A DNA stretch of 64,000 bases from Clostridia bacterium (lineage in GTDB: Bacteria > Bacillota > Clostridia > Lachnospirales > Lachnospiraceae), in assembly GCA_910575625.1 (NCBI GenBank), contig CAJTFD010000010.1, positions 99,940 to 163,939 of the forward strand, written 5' to 3'. The notes below the pieces were generated by a model, which was not told the origin of the DNA, did not search any database, and saw nothing but the letters and a program-made list of their open reading frames with translations. Each line of letters begins with the position of its first letter. Positions within the stretch are counted from its first letter, which is position 1. A program made the translations under genes and the position numbers. Shown in pieces: positions 36,802-46,686 of this stretch.

Positions 36802-38469
36802 ATGGAGCGACAGACAGTAACAGCAACGATCAACGGGAAAAAAAAGACTTACGACTACGGCATTTGCCTGGCCGAGATCGCCAAGGAGTACCAGGATTCC
36901 CAGAAATACCCCATCATGCTGATGATGGTAAACGGAAAACTCCGGGAACTCCACAAGACCTTGAAAAAAGACGCGGACATTACCTTCGTGACCATGGCCG
37001 ATGAGGCCGGGCACAATACATATCAGCGGAGCGCCTGCCTGGTCATGCTCAAAGCGATCTACCGTCTGGCCGGGAACGATGGCGTTGACAATGTGGTGAT
37101 CCATCACTCGATCGGATCTGGGTTTTATTTTACATTGGAGGGTTCTGTGCATGTGGACGAGGCTTTTCTGGAAAAAGTCAAGGAGCAGATGCACCAGATC
37201 GTGGACGCATGTCTTCCTATTAAAAAGCGTTCGGTGAGCACAGACCAGGCGATCGAGATCTTCCGCCAGCACCGGATGCACGACAAAGAAAAACTGTTCA
37301 AATACCGCCGTGTCTCTAAAGTGAACATCTACAGCATCGGCGAATTTGAAGATTATTTCTATGGGTTCATGGCGTATCACACCGGCTACATCCAGCAGTT
37401 TGACCTGATCCCCTACGACGAGGGATTCGTGCTCCTTTTGCCCACGCGCAAAGACCCGGAGACACTCCCGGCTTTCAACCCCCAGCCGAAACTCTTCCAG
37501 GTGCAGAAGGAATCGGAAGAGTGGGGCCGCAGGCTTGAGATCTCCAACGTGGGCGAGCTGAACAACCAGATCACCCAGATGGGTCTGCAGAACGTGCTGC
37601 TGGTCCAGGAGGCATTCCACGAGGCCAAGATCTCCCAGATCGCCAAAGAGATCGCCACGGGGGGCACGAAGAAGCTGATCATGATTGCGGGGCCGTCCTC
37701 ATCGGGAAAGACCACGTTCTCCCACAGGCTGTCCATCCAACTGACTGCCTACGGGCTGAAACCCCATCCGATCGGTATGGATAACTATTTCCTGAACCGG
37801 GAGGAAACGCCCCTGGATGAGTTCGGGAACAAGAATTACGAGTGCCTGGAAGCCCTGGATGTAAAACAGTTCGACCAGGATATGATGGAACTCCTGGAAG
37901 GAAAGCGGGTGGAACTGCCCAGCTTTAACTTCATAACAGGCCAGCGGGAGTACAAAGGAAATTACTTACAGCTGGGCCCAGAAGACGTGCTGGTGATCGA
38001 GGGCATCCACGGGCTCAACGGCAAGCTCTGCCGCAGCGTGCCCAGAGAGAGTAAATATAAGATCTACATCAGCGCCCTGACCAGCTTAAACGTGGACGAA
38101 CATAACCGGATCCCGGCCACAGATACCCGTCTCATCCGCCGGATCATCCGGGACGCCAGGACGCGGGGTTCATCCGCCGCCCAGACGATCGCCATGTGGG
38201 ATTCCGTGCGCAGGGGCGAAGAAAACTATATCTTCCCCTTCCAGGAGGAGGCGGACGTGATGTTCAACTCCGCGCTGATCTATGAGCTGGCCTGCCTGAA
38301 GGTCTATGCGGAACCGCTGCTCTTCGGCATCGAGAAAGACCAGCCGGAGTACAGCGAGGCGAAGAGGCTGCTGAAATTCTTTGACTACTTTGTACCGGTG
38401 CCCAGCGAGGCCATACCCACAAATTCCATATTGCGGGAGTTCGTCGGGGGGAGTTGTTTCCATGTATAA
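36802..38469 (+). CDS. Nucleoside (uridine-type) kinase with TGS and ThrRS-like N-terminus
   Basis: A 555-aa protein. The N-terminal 60 residues resemble a TGS domain, residues about 65-190 resemble the threonyl-tRNA synthetase second additional domain (VVIHHSIGSGFYFTLEG with HRMHDKEKLFKYRR), and the C-terminal half is a P-loop kinase of the uridine kinase family with Walker A AGPSSSGKTTFSHR (about 296-304) and DNYFLNREETP. This domain fusion is widespread in Clostridia and annotated as nucleoside kinase. It starts after GGAGGAG. Confidence 0.9.
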   Translation: MERQTVTATINGKKKTYDYGICLAEIAKEYQDSQKYPIMLMMVNGKLRELHKTLKKDADITFVTMADEAGHNTYQRSACLVMLKAIYRLAGNDGVDNVVIHHSIGSGFYFTLEGSVHVDEAFLEKVKEQMHQIVDACLPIKKRSVSTDQAIEIFRQHRMHDKEKLFKYRRVSKVNIYSIGEFEDYFYGFMAYHTGYIQQFDLIPYDEGFVLLLPTRKDPETLPAFNPQPKLFQVQKESEEWGRRLEISNVGELNNQITQMGLQNVLLVQEAFHEAKISQIAKEIATGGTKKLIMIAGPSSSGKTTFSHRLSIQLTAYGLKPHPIGMDNYFLNREETPLDEFGNKNYECLEALDVKQFDQDMMELLEGKRVELPSFNFITGQREYKGNYLQLGPEDVLVIEGIHGLNGKLCRSVPRESKYKIYISALTSLNVDEHNRIPATDTRLIRRIIRDARTRGSSAAQTIAMWDSVRRGEENYIFPFQEEADVMFNSALIYELACLKVYAEPLLFGIEKDQPEYSEAKRLLKFFDYFVPVPSEAIPTNSILREFVGGSCFHV

Positions 38470-38478
38470 ATTCCCTGA

Positions 38479-38507
38479 TTTACATACAAGGCAGATCGTG
38501 CTAAAAT
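38479..38507 (+). promoter_or_regulatory. Promoter of rnpB
   Basis: TTTACA at 38479-38484 and TAAAAT at 38502-38507 are spaced by 17 bases and lie 8 bases upstream of the predicted RNA start. Confidence 0.75.
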
Positions 38508-38514
38508 AAAGAAT

Positions 38515-38882
38515 ACCACAAGCAGCACAGGTGATCGCGGCTGGCAGGACCGAAAGGCGCCAGGTGAGGAAAGTCCGGGCTTCACAGGGCAGGATGCCGG
38601 ATAACGTCCGGTGGAGGCGACTCCCAGACCAGTGCAACAGAAATAAACCGCCCGGGGCCGGTACGATCGGCTCCGGGTAAGGGTGGAAAGGCAGTGTAAG
38701 AGACTACCGCTTGGCTGGTAACAGCCAAGGCACATGTAAACTCCATCTGAAGCAAGGCCGAATAGAGGACCATGCGGTTGCCCGCCGCGTCCTCAGGTGG
38801 GCCGCTGGAGCCTGCCGGCAACGGCAGGCCTAGATAGATGATCACCCAACGACAAAACCCGGCTTATCGTGCTGCTTGTGGT
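38515..38882 (+). ncRNA. rnpB: RNase P RNA (bacterial class A)
   Basis: The 5' end CCACAAGCAGCAC pairs with GTGCTGCTTGTGG at the 3' end to form P1. Universally conserved segments are present: GAGGAAAGTCCGGGC, CAGTGCAACAGAAA, AAGGGTGGAAAGGCAG, AGAGACTACCGC and the 3' strand AGATAGATGATCACC. The about 368-nt length and layout match class A RNA. It processes the 5' ends of pre-tRNAs. Confidence 0.96.
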
Positions 38883-38915
38883 AAATACATATATTTCCAA
38901 AGGATTGAGAGCGGC

Positions 38916-40895
38916 ATGCATAGATACAGATGTAGATATAGATGTGATAGATATAGGAAGATATGTCGGTCCCTGACAGTCCTGCTGGCATCGGCGGCCT
39001 GTGTCCTGCTGGCGTCGGCCGCAGACTGTCAGGCGGCAAGCGGTCTGGTGCAGATGCAGACGGCCGAGAAGACAGAGCTGGATATAAGCAAAGGCGACAT
39101 AACGATCGGGACCTCGCGGATCAGCGGGACCACACCCCAGGGGCAGCAGGTGACCGAGGTCAACCGGGACGGCTACCATATCACTGGGGAGACAGATACA
39201 TATTCTATCACGATAGAAGCGGGTGTCACCACAGAGATCCTCCTGGACAACGTCAACATCAGCCAGGTGGACACCGACGCACACGCGCTGGAGATCGAGG
39301 ATGCCTCCGAGGGCGACGTGACCGTGGTCCTAAAGGGCAGCAATGTGCTCAAAGGCGGTTCCCACTGCGCGGGCCTGGAGAAAGGCTGTAATCAGACCAC
39401 CTGTGTCCGGGGCGGCAGCGATTGCGACTGCGGGACGCTGATCATCCGCTGCGAGCGTTACCGGGAGGAGGGCCACATCTGCGATGAGGACTGCGGCACA
39501 CTGATCGCCACCGGTGTGAACGGAGGCGCGGGCATCGGGGGCGGGGACGGCCGCAAGGCCAACCGCATCCAGATCCAGGGCGGTCTGATCACAGCCAGCG
39601 GCGGTTATGGAGGCGCAGGCATCGGGGGCGGCTATTTCTGCGAGGGCAGCAACATCCAGATCACAGGCGGCCAGGTGACCGCCGTGGCCGGTGAGGGAAA
39701 TAAAGCCCTGGGCGGCGTGGACGGCAGCGAGAGCAATTCCATCAACGGTGACTGTATCGTGGAGGCCGGTTCCCTGGGCGGTGTGACTGTCTACAAAGGG
39801 CTTGTCCTGGGCGGGAACGCAGGGACGATCCACGGCGCGGTGACCGTCAACAAGGATGCCGTCACAGGGATCTTAAAAGATGTAAAACTCACCCGGGAGG
39901 ACGGCGGCCGTCTGATCCTGCCCCAGGGCGTCGCCTGGACGGTCCAGAACACCCTGCGTGTGCCGGAAGAGACATCCTCCAACAGCAGCATTTCCAGCGG
40001 ACGGACGGACGGCGGCACAGTGTACGGGGGGAAAGAAGACGAAGAGGTCAAAGAGACCCGTCTGGTGCAGCCGGAGGACGGGGACGATGAAGATGCCCAG
40101 GCACCCTTTGCGAAAGGGATCTACGGCCAGACGCTGAACCAGCTGGAAGTGACCGACCAGGCCATCGAGGGCGGCGTCCCCGGGACATGGAGCTGGGCCG
40201 CGGAGGAAGATCCAGACAAGACATATCCCATTGTAAACGGGACGACTTCCTATACAAGAGTATTCACGCCCGAGGACTCCACCCGGCAGGAGGTGCGCGT
40301 GAAGATCCTCCCGGAAATGTCCTATCTGGAGACAGACAAGAAAGTCAAGATCCTATCTCCCACAGAGCCGGACGGGGCCAACGGGTGGTATAAAGGGAAC
40401 ATCGTCCTGGAAGCGCCGGACGGTTACCAGGCGTTCCACAGCAAGTCCGTGGGCTGGGTGGAAGAGCTGGTGGTGGCGGACGACGGCGGCTCCGGGGACT
40501 ATGAATACTATCTGCGGGAAGCAGGCACGAACCTGACCACAGGCGTAAAGACGATCCGTCTGAACATCGACAGCCTCCCCCCTATCGTGGACAGCGTGAC
40601 GGTCATGCACGTCTCCGGCGGTATGCGGATCCGGGCAAAGGCGAAGGACGACACCAGCCGGACCGAGCAGGTCAGCGGCACCCGGCATTTCTACTGCCTG
40701 GTACAGCCGAAATCGTCCATTAAGACAATGGGACGGGCGGCACTGATAAAAAATGAGGATACAAAGGACAACGCGGTCGGCGAATTTACCTACACAGACC
40801 TGGAGGAAGGGAAGAGCTACCAGCTCTTCGTCGTGGCAGCCGACAAGGCGGGCAATCTCTCCGAGGTGAGTGTACAGACATTTATCGCCCAGTAG
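38916..40895 (+). CDS. Secreted carbohydrate-binding-like beta-helix protein
   Basis: A 659-aa exported protein. After a basic, cysteine-bearing N-terminus there is a hydrophobic stretch SLTVLLASAACVLLASAA (signal peptide, cut near residue 42). The N-terminal domain (LDISKGDITIGTSRISG... ITGETDTYSITIEAGV... LLDNVNIS) and the following DCGTLIATGVNGGAGIGGGDG repeats suggest a parallel beta-helix of the Cthe_2159-like carbohydrate-binding kind. Near the middle a YGQTLNQLEVTD segment and C-terminal Ig-like strands (LFVVAADKAGNLSEVSV) follow. I see no cell-wall anchor. The same N-terminal domain opens the next, much larger protein. I chose the ATG at 38916; an upstream frame extends into rnpB. Confidence 0.7.
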   Translation: MHRYRCRYRCDRYRKICRSLTVLLASAACVLLASAADCQAASGLVQMQTAEKTELDISKGDITIGTSRISGTTPQGQQVTEVNRDGYHITGETDTYSITIEAGVTTEILLDNVNISQVDTDAHALEIEDASEGDVTVVLKGSNVLKGGSHCAGLEKGCNQTTCVRGGSDCDCGTLIIRCERYREEGHICDEDCGTLIATGVNGGAGIGGGDGRKANRIQIQGGLITASGGYGGAGIGGGYFCEGSNIQITGGQVTAVAGEGNKALGGVDGSESNSINGDCIVEAGSLGGVTVYKGLVLGGNAGTIHGAVTVNKDAVTGILKDVKLTREDGGRLILPQGVAWTVQNTLRVPEETSSNSSISSGRTDGGTVYGGKEDEEVKETRLVQPEDGDDEDAQAPFAKGIYGQTLNQLEVTDQAIEGGVPGTWSWAAEEDPDKTYPIVNGTTSYTRVFTPEDSTRQEVRVKILPEMSYLETDKKVKILSPTEPDGANGWYKGNIVLEAPDGYQAFHSKSVGWVEELVVADDGGSGDYEYYLREAGTNLTTGVKTIRLNIDSLPPIVDSVTVMHVSGGMRIRAKAKDDTSRTEQVSGTRHFYCLVQPKSSIKTMGRAALIKNEDTKDNAVGEFTYTDLEEGKSYQLFVVAADKAGNLSEVSVQTFIAQ

Positions 40896-41033
40896 CCTTA
40901 AGTTATCAGTAAAAAATGCCGACATAAAAGATAGGGACTGTCGAATTGATGAGAAGGCTTTTTGGCAGTATAGATATATAAGAACTCATGGAATATGATA
41001 GAGAAGCGACAGTCAAAGGGAGGACATGGTTTT

Positions 41034-44000
41034 ATGAGAAAAAAGTTTCTGGCCGTAGTACTGGCTGCGGCCTTGGCATGTAATACGACAGGGGTGTCAG
41101 CGGCAGTCCAGTCGCCAGTGGCAGGGGCTTCCGTGTTTAAAAGCTTCGGAGACTTGTTCAAAGGGGACAGCGATGATGAGGAGGACACACAGTCAGACAC
41201 CCAGAAGAACACAAAGAGATCCCAGGTCTACAGCGCGGATCCTGAGGCTGTGAAAGACAGCGTGGTGCTGGATATCAGCCGGGGAAATATCCGTATAACC
41301 GGGACGGAAGTCTCCGGGTACGACACAGATGGCAATCCTGTGACAAAGACCAGCTCCCGGTACGTGGTGACAGGATCCAGCCGGGAACATTCCATCGAGA
41401 TCGCGTCAGGGGCGAATGCCAATATCGTCCTGTCCAACGCCAGTATCATCCGGACAGAAGCCGGGGAGAGCCCGATCTGGATCGCGGATGATTCCACAGG
41501 GGATGTGACACTGACCCTCGAGGGCACCAATACCCTCCAGGCTGGAACGGGTGCGGCGGCTATACAGAAGAACTGTACATACAATGGGAGTACCAGTAAA
41601 TACGGACAGCTGAAGATCACCTGCGGGAATATCAGTCCCAGCCATATCTGCGGCGCTGACTGCGGTACATTGGTGGCCACAGCCGGGAACGGCGGCGCGG
41701 CCATCGGCGGTGCGGACGGGATGGGCAGTTCCAAGATCAATATCGTGGGCGGTACGATCACAGCGTCTGGCGGCATCGGCGCCGGAGTCGGCGGCACGGG
41801 TACAAAAGTGGAGATAGGCGGCGGCGTGATCGACGCCGGTACGATCAACAGCAAGGATAGCGTCCTCAACGGAAATGCCATACTGATGGCGGATTCCGTG
41901 GGCGATATGAAGATCACAAAAGGCGTCCTGGTCCAGAATGGAAAGGGAACGGCTTACGGCGACCTGGATCTCACCCAGGGGATGATCGATCATCTGGTGC
42001 AGAGTGGCGGCGAGCTGGATATATCTGATGGAGCGAAAGTGGCCGTGGCCGACGGTGTGGATGTATCGAAGATCAATACAAACGGCACGGGTACGATAAA
42101 ACAGGAACAATCCGGTCAGTCGGAAGAAGGATCATCGGAAGAGGGATCATCAGAAGAAAAGCCATCGGAAGAAAAACCGGCAGATCAGGCGGTGGCCTCG
42201 GCAGAGACAGAGGCGGCGGAAAAGGAAAAACCAAGCCTTCTGCAAAAAGCGGGTAAGGCATTGGCGAAGGTTATGGGACAGGATGATGGAGTTGCAGTAG
42301 AGGAAGAAGGGCAGGAAGATGGAATAGCTACTGTGACAGCGAATGAAACGCCTGGAGGATCAGGAGAAAAGTATAAAACTGGTACGACGATTACGATAAA
42401 GGGAATTGGGGAAACAGATAATATAAATTATGGTGATAGTCTGATGGTTCATGCAGTAGTTACGTTTCAGGGGGATACAAAAGATGACACGTATAAACCC
42501 GATTTTCCTGAGGGTTCTACTGACATTGAAAAGACACCGTGGCGCGTGAATTGTTATTTGTTAAAAGTAGGGGATAATCCTGAGACAGGCGAAAAAATCT
42601 ATATAGGTGGAGATGTAGTGGCTCATGGAGCAGATACTGGAGGAGATTTTAGTTATCCTGCGGATTTTGAGGTGAATATTAAGGATTCACGGATTAAGGT
42701 GAATGAGAGATACTATCTATATGCGAAATTTACAGGTACAACGTTGTATCCAGGATCGCCTGGGCAAACAGCTGATCATAGGATTGTGCAAGGTAATCTG
42801 TCGCTTTCAGCATCGAATCTAGGATTAGATGCTTATGCAGGACAGAAGATATCAGATGTTATTGGTGGAGATGACATCAATAGCTATCTCAGTGCTTATA
42901 GGCCAACGAATGAAGGTGGTAGAGTTGTTACAGATGGCACATGGGAATGGCAAGATGGATCCGATACAGGTGACAGCATACTTTATCCGTCAGGTTCAGG
43001 AGTTCAATTTGATTATGTGGTAAAGTATGAACTTGAAGAAGGGGAAAAAGTTAAGTATACTAATGCGGATAGATGTACAATAACTATTCATTTTAATGTC
43101 ACAATGAGAGAGCAAAATGTAACCCCGATTGTGAAAACAGACTCAGGTACAAATGATTCTGTTCCAGGACATGATCAACGGAAGTGGTACAATGCCTCCC
43201 ATGGAAAAATTACTGTTGAGGTTCCTGATCATACTATATTTTATATACCCTCACCAGAAACTCCAGCTACTGTTAAAGAATGGGCAGATTCCCAAAATTG
43301 GCTTTCAAAACTTGAATGTGGAGAGGATTTCTTCTGGGATAAAGACAATTATCCAATATATGTTAAGAATAGAGAGGGAGAGATAGGAACTGCGACTGTA
43401 AAAGACTTTAATGTGGATCAGAATTATCCCCAAATATTGTCTGTAAAGGATGAAAATCCCGGTGCGGACAATGCATCGTTTCTGTTTGATGTTTCTGATG
43501 GGAAACAGGGGAGTGGTATATGGCGGTGCACAAGGATTTCACAACCGAAGGGAGGAAATCCACCTACACCTGGACAGATCGAAGCAGGAAAGGAATTTGA
43601 AGGCGGACGGGTTGATATAACGGGCATTGTTCCAAGTACGACATATAATCTCTATATGGTCATTGAAGATATTGCAGGCAATCAAGCACAATATATAAGA
43701 CCTGTGGCGGATGATGATCCGGGGTCGGCATTGGATAAAGCCGAGGAACCTAACATATTCTATGCATATCAGTTTACAACATTAAATCAGCCTTTAAGAG
43801 GTTCAATAGAGTTTAGTTTACTTGATAAAGATCGTAATCCCAAACTACTCTCTGGCATTGCTCCCGGTGATATAGTTGTAGCAGATGCGAAGATCAGAGA
43901 GCCTGATAGTCCTGGTAAAGTACATTATGAGTGGTTTAAAAAGAAGGGGAATGGATCTGCAAGTCGGATTTCTCCTCAGCTTGACAGCCCTGAGTTTCAG

Positions 44001-46622
44001 ATACCTACGGATTCGGACTTGTTAGAGGAGTATATTGAGTATACGATTATTTGTAAAGTGACGAGTGAGGCGTCATCTGGTGAAATAAGTAAAGAAGTAG
44101 ATTATCCTGTCGGCTTGACACCATGCCCAGATGAATATAGACCAGAGATTACAGAAGAGGATACACAAAACTTTACAGTTACTTTTAAAGGAACTCCTGG
44201 TGTTGCTTATGAGTATCGTACGAATGATCCGGGGGATGATAGTAAGCTTTTTATTCCAGTGACCCCGCTTACTGCAGATGGTATATATACGATTAAATTG
44301 AAAGAGGAAGAGACAGTTGGAGTTGGAAAGTTAGAGATACGTGCGGCAGCGATAGAAGGTAAGTATTCAGCAGGCGCGTCCGTAAAGAATGAGAAAGAGT
44401 TCATTGGCAGCTCAGAATTGGATATTGCATTGAGTGGTGAGGGACGTTATGGTGAGATTTTGACAGCGAAAGTGAATTCGCAGGTCAATCCATCTAGGAT
44501 TTCTTATGTATGGCTGCGTGATGGAGCAGAGATTACAGATCCAGGAGCAAGTGGAACTGGAAGCACGACGACATATCAAGTTAAAAAAGATGACCTTTAT
44601 AGGGTGATAAGTGTCAGATTTTCAATAGAAGGCGCAACAGGCGCAGATAATACGAAATCATTTGGTACGATTGCACGGCGGAAAGTGAAAGGGACTGTGA
44701 GTGTAAATGCCAAAGAGTATGATGGTACGACTGCAGGCACAGCAAGAGCTGACATAGAAGGTGCACTTCCTGGAGATGATCTGTCAGGCGGGGAGGCGCA
44801 AGTGGAATTTGCGGACAAAAATGCTGGAGAAAACAAGAATGTTAAGCTTTTGGGAACGATAGAGATAACAGGAAAAGACAGTCTGTATTACGAGGTAGAG
44901 CTGACTCAAGATGCTAACCTTAAAGGGACTATCCGGCCCAAGACGTTGAATCTTGAAATGACTGCTGAGGATAAAGTGTACGATGGAAAGACAGATGCGG
45001 TTGTGACTTTCAAAGGGGATCCTCTTCCGGGCGACAATATAGAGATTACCGGAACAGGTCAGTTTGATAATAAGAATGTTGGGAAAAATAAAACAGTTAC
45101 TCCTAAAGAAATAGTGATTACAGGCCGTGACAAGGACAATTACACAAGCACAGGCAGTACAGCTTCCACGACAGCTGAGATTACGACAAAGGCACTTGAA
45201 ATCGAGAGCATCACAGTTGCAGATAAAGTATACGATGGTACGACCGATGCAGCAATCTCAGTAAACTTTACTGGAGCTGTGGATGATGTGGATTATTCAT
45301 ATACCGCTGCTTTTGATAGTCCGAATGTAGGAAAAGATAAGAGAGTCGATGCGACCATCAAATTAGAGGGTGACAGTGCGACAAACTACACTCTGGCAAA
45401 CGGTGCAGCGACTGGCAGGGGAAATATCGTCAAGACATATGCTCCATATGATGAAGCAAATATACCGCAAAATCTGACTGGTATTGAAGGCAAGAAATTA
45501 AGTTCTGTCTATATTGGCCCTGGATTTAGCTGGAAGGATACAGAGACAGTCATGGCGTCAGTGGGACGGCATACGTATCCGGCTTACTACAACCCGGATC
45601 CAAGCCAATACAGTGCCCGTGAGATTGAGCTGGAAGTGTTGGTACAGTGTGCAGAACACATCTGGGGAGAATGGGTGATCACGACAGATCCCACAAAAAC
45701 GGATGTGGGTGAACGCCAGAGGATCTGTGGTGTCTGCGGTTATACAGAGACAGAAGTGATCCCGCGTGCTCCGTTCATTGATAATGAAGATGACAAAGTG
45801 GGATGGGGCGATATCATCCAGGCGATCAACAACGCTTCGTCCGGCACAGAGATCCCGGTCGTGATGAATGGCACAGAGACATTACAGGCTTCCGTACAGG
45901 AGGCTCTGCAGGGACGGGAGGTTTCCCTTGTACTGCATATGGGAGATGATATCTCATGGACCATCCGTGGCGAGGACATCACAGGCACGACGCTGAAAGA
46001 CATCAATATGGTGGTCACGCTCTATACAGACAACATCCCTTCAGATGTGATCGATGCATACCTGCCGAACAAGGCGACTGTCCAGGTCCATCTTGCATAC
46101 AGTGGGGAGTTTGGATTTGTGGCGACCCTGCGTATACCGCTGGGGGATGAATTTGCAGGGAAGGCTTCGACCTTGTACTATTACAATCCGACCCGCGAAC
46201 GTCTGGAAATGATGGACAGCAATAAAGTGACATCTGATGGTATGGGACGGTATGACTTCACCCACGCTTCCGATTACGTGGTAGCCCTCGACAGGCCGGC
46301 GAACGTGCAGGGCGGCGATACACCTTCCGGCAATGGAAGCGTCACACCGACCGCACCCACAGGGACAACGACCCCAGGGGCACAGGGCGGATCTGCCACA
46401 AATGGAAACAATGGAAACACCGGAACGACGACAGGGACCAACGGCAGTACAGCGGCGGCGACCGGAACGGCCACATCCGCCAATGGAACTGTGGTGAGTT
46501 CCAACGGTGCAAAGACAGAAGATGATACACCGATCATGTTCTATCTATTCTTATTACTGGCAGGCACAGCAGGCATCACGGCAGGCGTAGCCTACAGACG
46601 GAAGAGAAAGACAGGCAATTAA
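41034..46622 (+). CDS. Giant surface protein with YDG repeats
   Basis: An 1862-aa secreted protein. It has a signal peptide (KKFLAVVLAAALACNTTGVSA), an N-terminal beta-helix-like domain shared with its neighbour (LDISRGNIRITGTEVSG, HICGADCGTLVATAGNGGAA), an acidic SEEGSSEEKPSEEKP linker near residue 365, a long Ig-like middle, three YDG domains (KEYDGTTAG, KVYDGKTDA, KVYDGTTDA; about residues 1220-1465), and a Thr/Gly-rich stalk before a C-terminal membrane span (FYLFLLLAGTAGITAGVAY) and RRKRK. GAKTEDDTP replaces a usual LPxTG. Codon use turns AT-rich from about 42250 to 45450 and then back, suggesting the core was exchanged. Start at 41034 follows AAAGGGAGGA. Confidence 0.85.
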   Translation: MRKKFLAVVLAAALACNTTGVSAAVQSPVAGASVFKSFGDLFKGDSDDEEDTQSDTQKNTKRSQVYSADPEAVKDSVVLDISRGNIRITGTEVSGYDTDGNPVTKTSSRYVVTGSSREHSIEIASGANANIVLSNASIIRTEAGESPIWIADDSTGDVTLTLEGTNTLQAGTGAAAIQKNCTYNGSTSKYGQLKITCGNISPSHICGADCGTLVATAGNGGAAIGGADGMGSSKINIVGGTITASGGIGAGVGGTGTKVEIGGGVIDAGTINSKDSVLNGNAILMADSVGDMKITKGVLVQNGKGTAYGDLDLTQGMIDHLVQSGGELDISDGAKVAVADGVDVSKINTNGTGTIKQEQSGQSEEGSSEEGSSEEKPSEEKPADQAVASAETEAAEKEKPSLLQKAGKALAKVMGQDDGVAVEEEGQEDGIATVTANETPGGSGEKYKTGTTITIKGIGETDNINYGDSLMVHAVVTFQGDTKDDTYKPDFPEGSTDIEKTPWRVNCYLLKVGDNPETGEKIYIGGDVVAHGADTGGDFSYPADFEVNIKDSRIKVNERYYLYAKFTGTTLYPGSPGQTADHRIVQGNLSLSASNLGLDAYAGQKISDVIGGDDINSYLSAYRPTNEGGRVVTDGTWEWQDGSDTGDSILYPSGSGVQFDYVVKYELEEGEKVKYTNADRCTITIHFNVTMREQNVTPIVKTDSGTNDSVPGHDQRKWYNASHGKITVEVPDHTIFYIPSPETPATVKEWADSQNWLSKLECGEDFFWDKDNYPIYVKNREGEIGTATVKDFNVDQNYPQILSVKDENPGADNASFLFDVSDGKQGSGIWRCTRISQPKGGNPPTPGQIEAGKEFEGGRVDITGIVPSTTYNLYMVIEDIAGNQAQYIRPVADDDPGSALDKAEEPNIFYAYQFTTLNQPLRGSIEFSLLDKDRNPKLLSGIAPGDIVVADAKIREPDSPGKVHYEWFKKKGNGSASRISPQLDSPEFQIPTDSDLLEEYIEYTIICKVTSEASSGEISKEVDYPVGLTPCPDEYRPEITEEDTQNFTVTFKGTPGVAYEYRTNDPGDDSKLFIPVTPLTADGIYTIKLKEEETVGVGKLEIRAAAIEGKYSAGASVKNEKEFIGSSELDIALSGEGRYGEILTAKVNSQVNPSRISYVWLRDGAEITDPGASGTGSTTTYQVKKDDLYRVISVRFSIEGATGADNTKSFGTIARRKVKGTVSVNAKEYDGTTAGTARADIEGALPGDDLSGGEAQVEFADKNAGENKNVKLLGTIEITGKDSLYYEVELTQDANLKGTIRPKTLNLEMTAEDKVYDGKTDAVVTFKGDPLPGDNIEITGTGQFDNKNVGKNKTVTPKEIVITGRDKDNYTSTGSTASTTAEITTKALEIESITVADKVYDGTTDAAISVNFTGAVDDVDYSYTAAFDSPNVGKDKRVDATIKLEGDSATNYTLANGAATGRGNIVKTYAPYDEANIPQNLTGIEGKKLSSVYIGPGFSWKDTETVMASVGRHTYPAYYNPDPSQYSAREIELEVLVQCAEHIWGEWVITTDPTKTDVGERQRICGVCGYTETEVIPRAPFIDNEDDKVGWGDIIQAINNASSGTEIPVVMNGTETLQASVQEALQGREVSLVLHMGDDISWTIRGEDITGTTLKDINMVVTLYTDNIPSDVIDAYLPNKATVQVHLAYSGEFGFVATLRIPLGDEFAGKASTLYYYNPTRERLEMMDSNKVTSDGMGRYDFTHASDYVVALDRPANVQGGDTPSGNGSVTPTAPTGTTTPGAQGGSATNGNNGNTGTTTGTNGSTAAATGTATSANGTVVSSNGAKTEDDTPIMFYLFLLLAGTAGITAGVAYRRKRKTGN

Positions 46623-46636
46623 ATAAAGATACAAAA

Positions 46637-46670
46637 AAACGGCAGAGCCTGTCAAGGCTGTGCCGTTTTT
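46637..46670 (+). terminator. Terminator of the surface protein gene
   Basis: AACGGCAGAGCC pairs with GGCTGTGCCGTT around TGTCAA and is followed by TTTTT, 16 bases after the stop codon. Confidence 0.85.
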
Positions 46671-46686
46671 GCCCTCGTAAAGGCAC

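Noticed and set aside
38838..38915. An upstream extension of the secreted protein gene into rnpB
   Set aside because: It would overlap the conserved 3' strand of RNase P RNA and place extra residues before the signal peptide.
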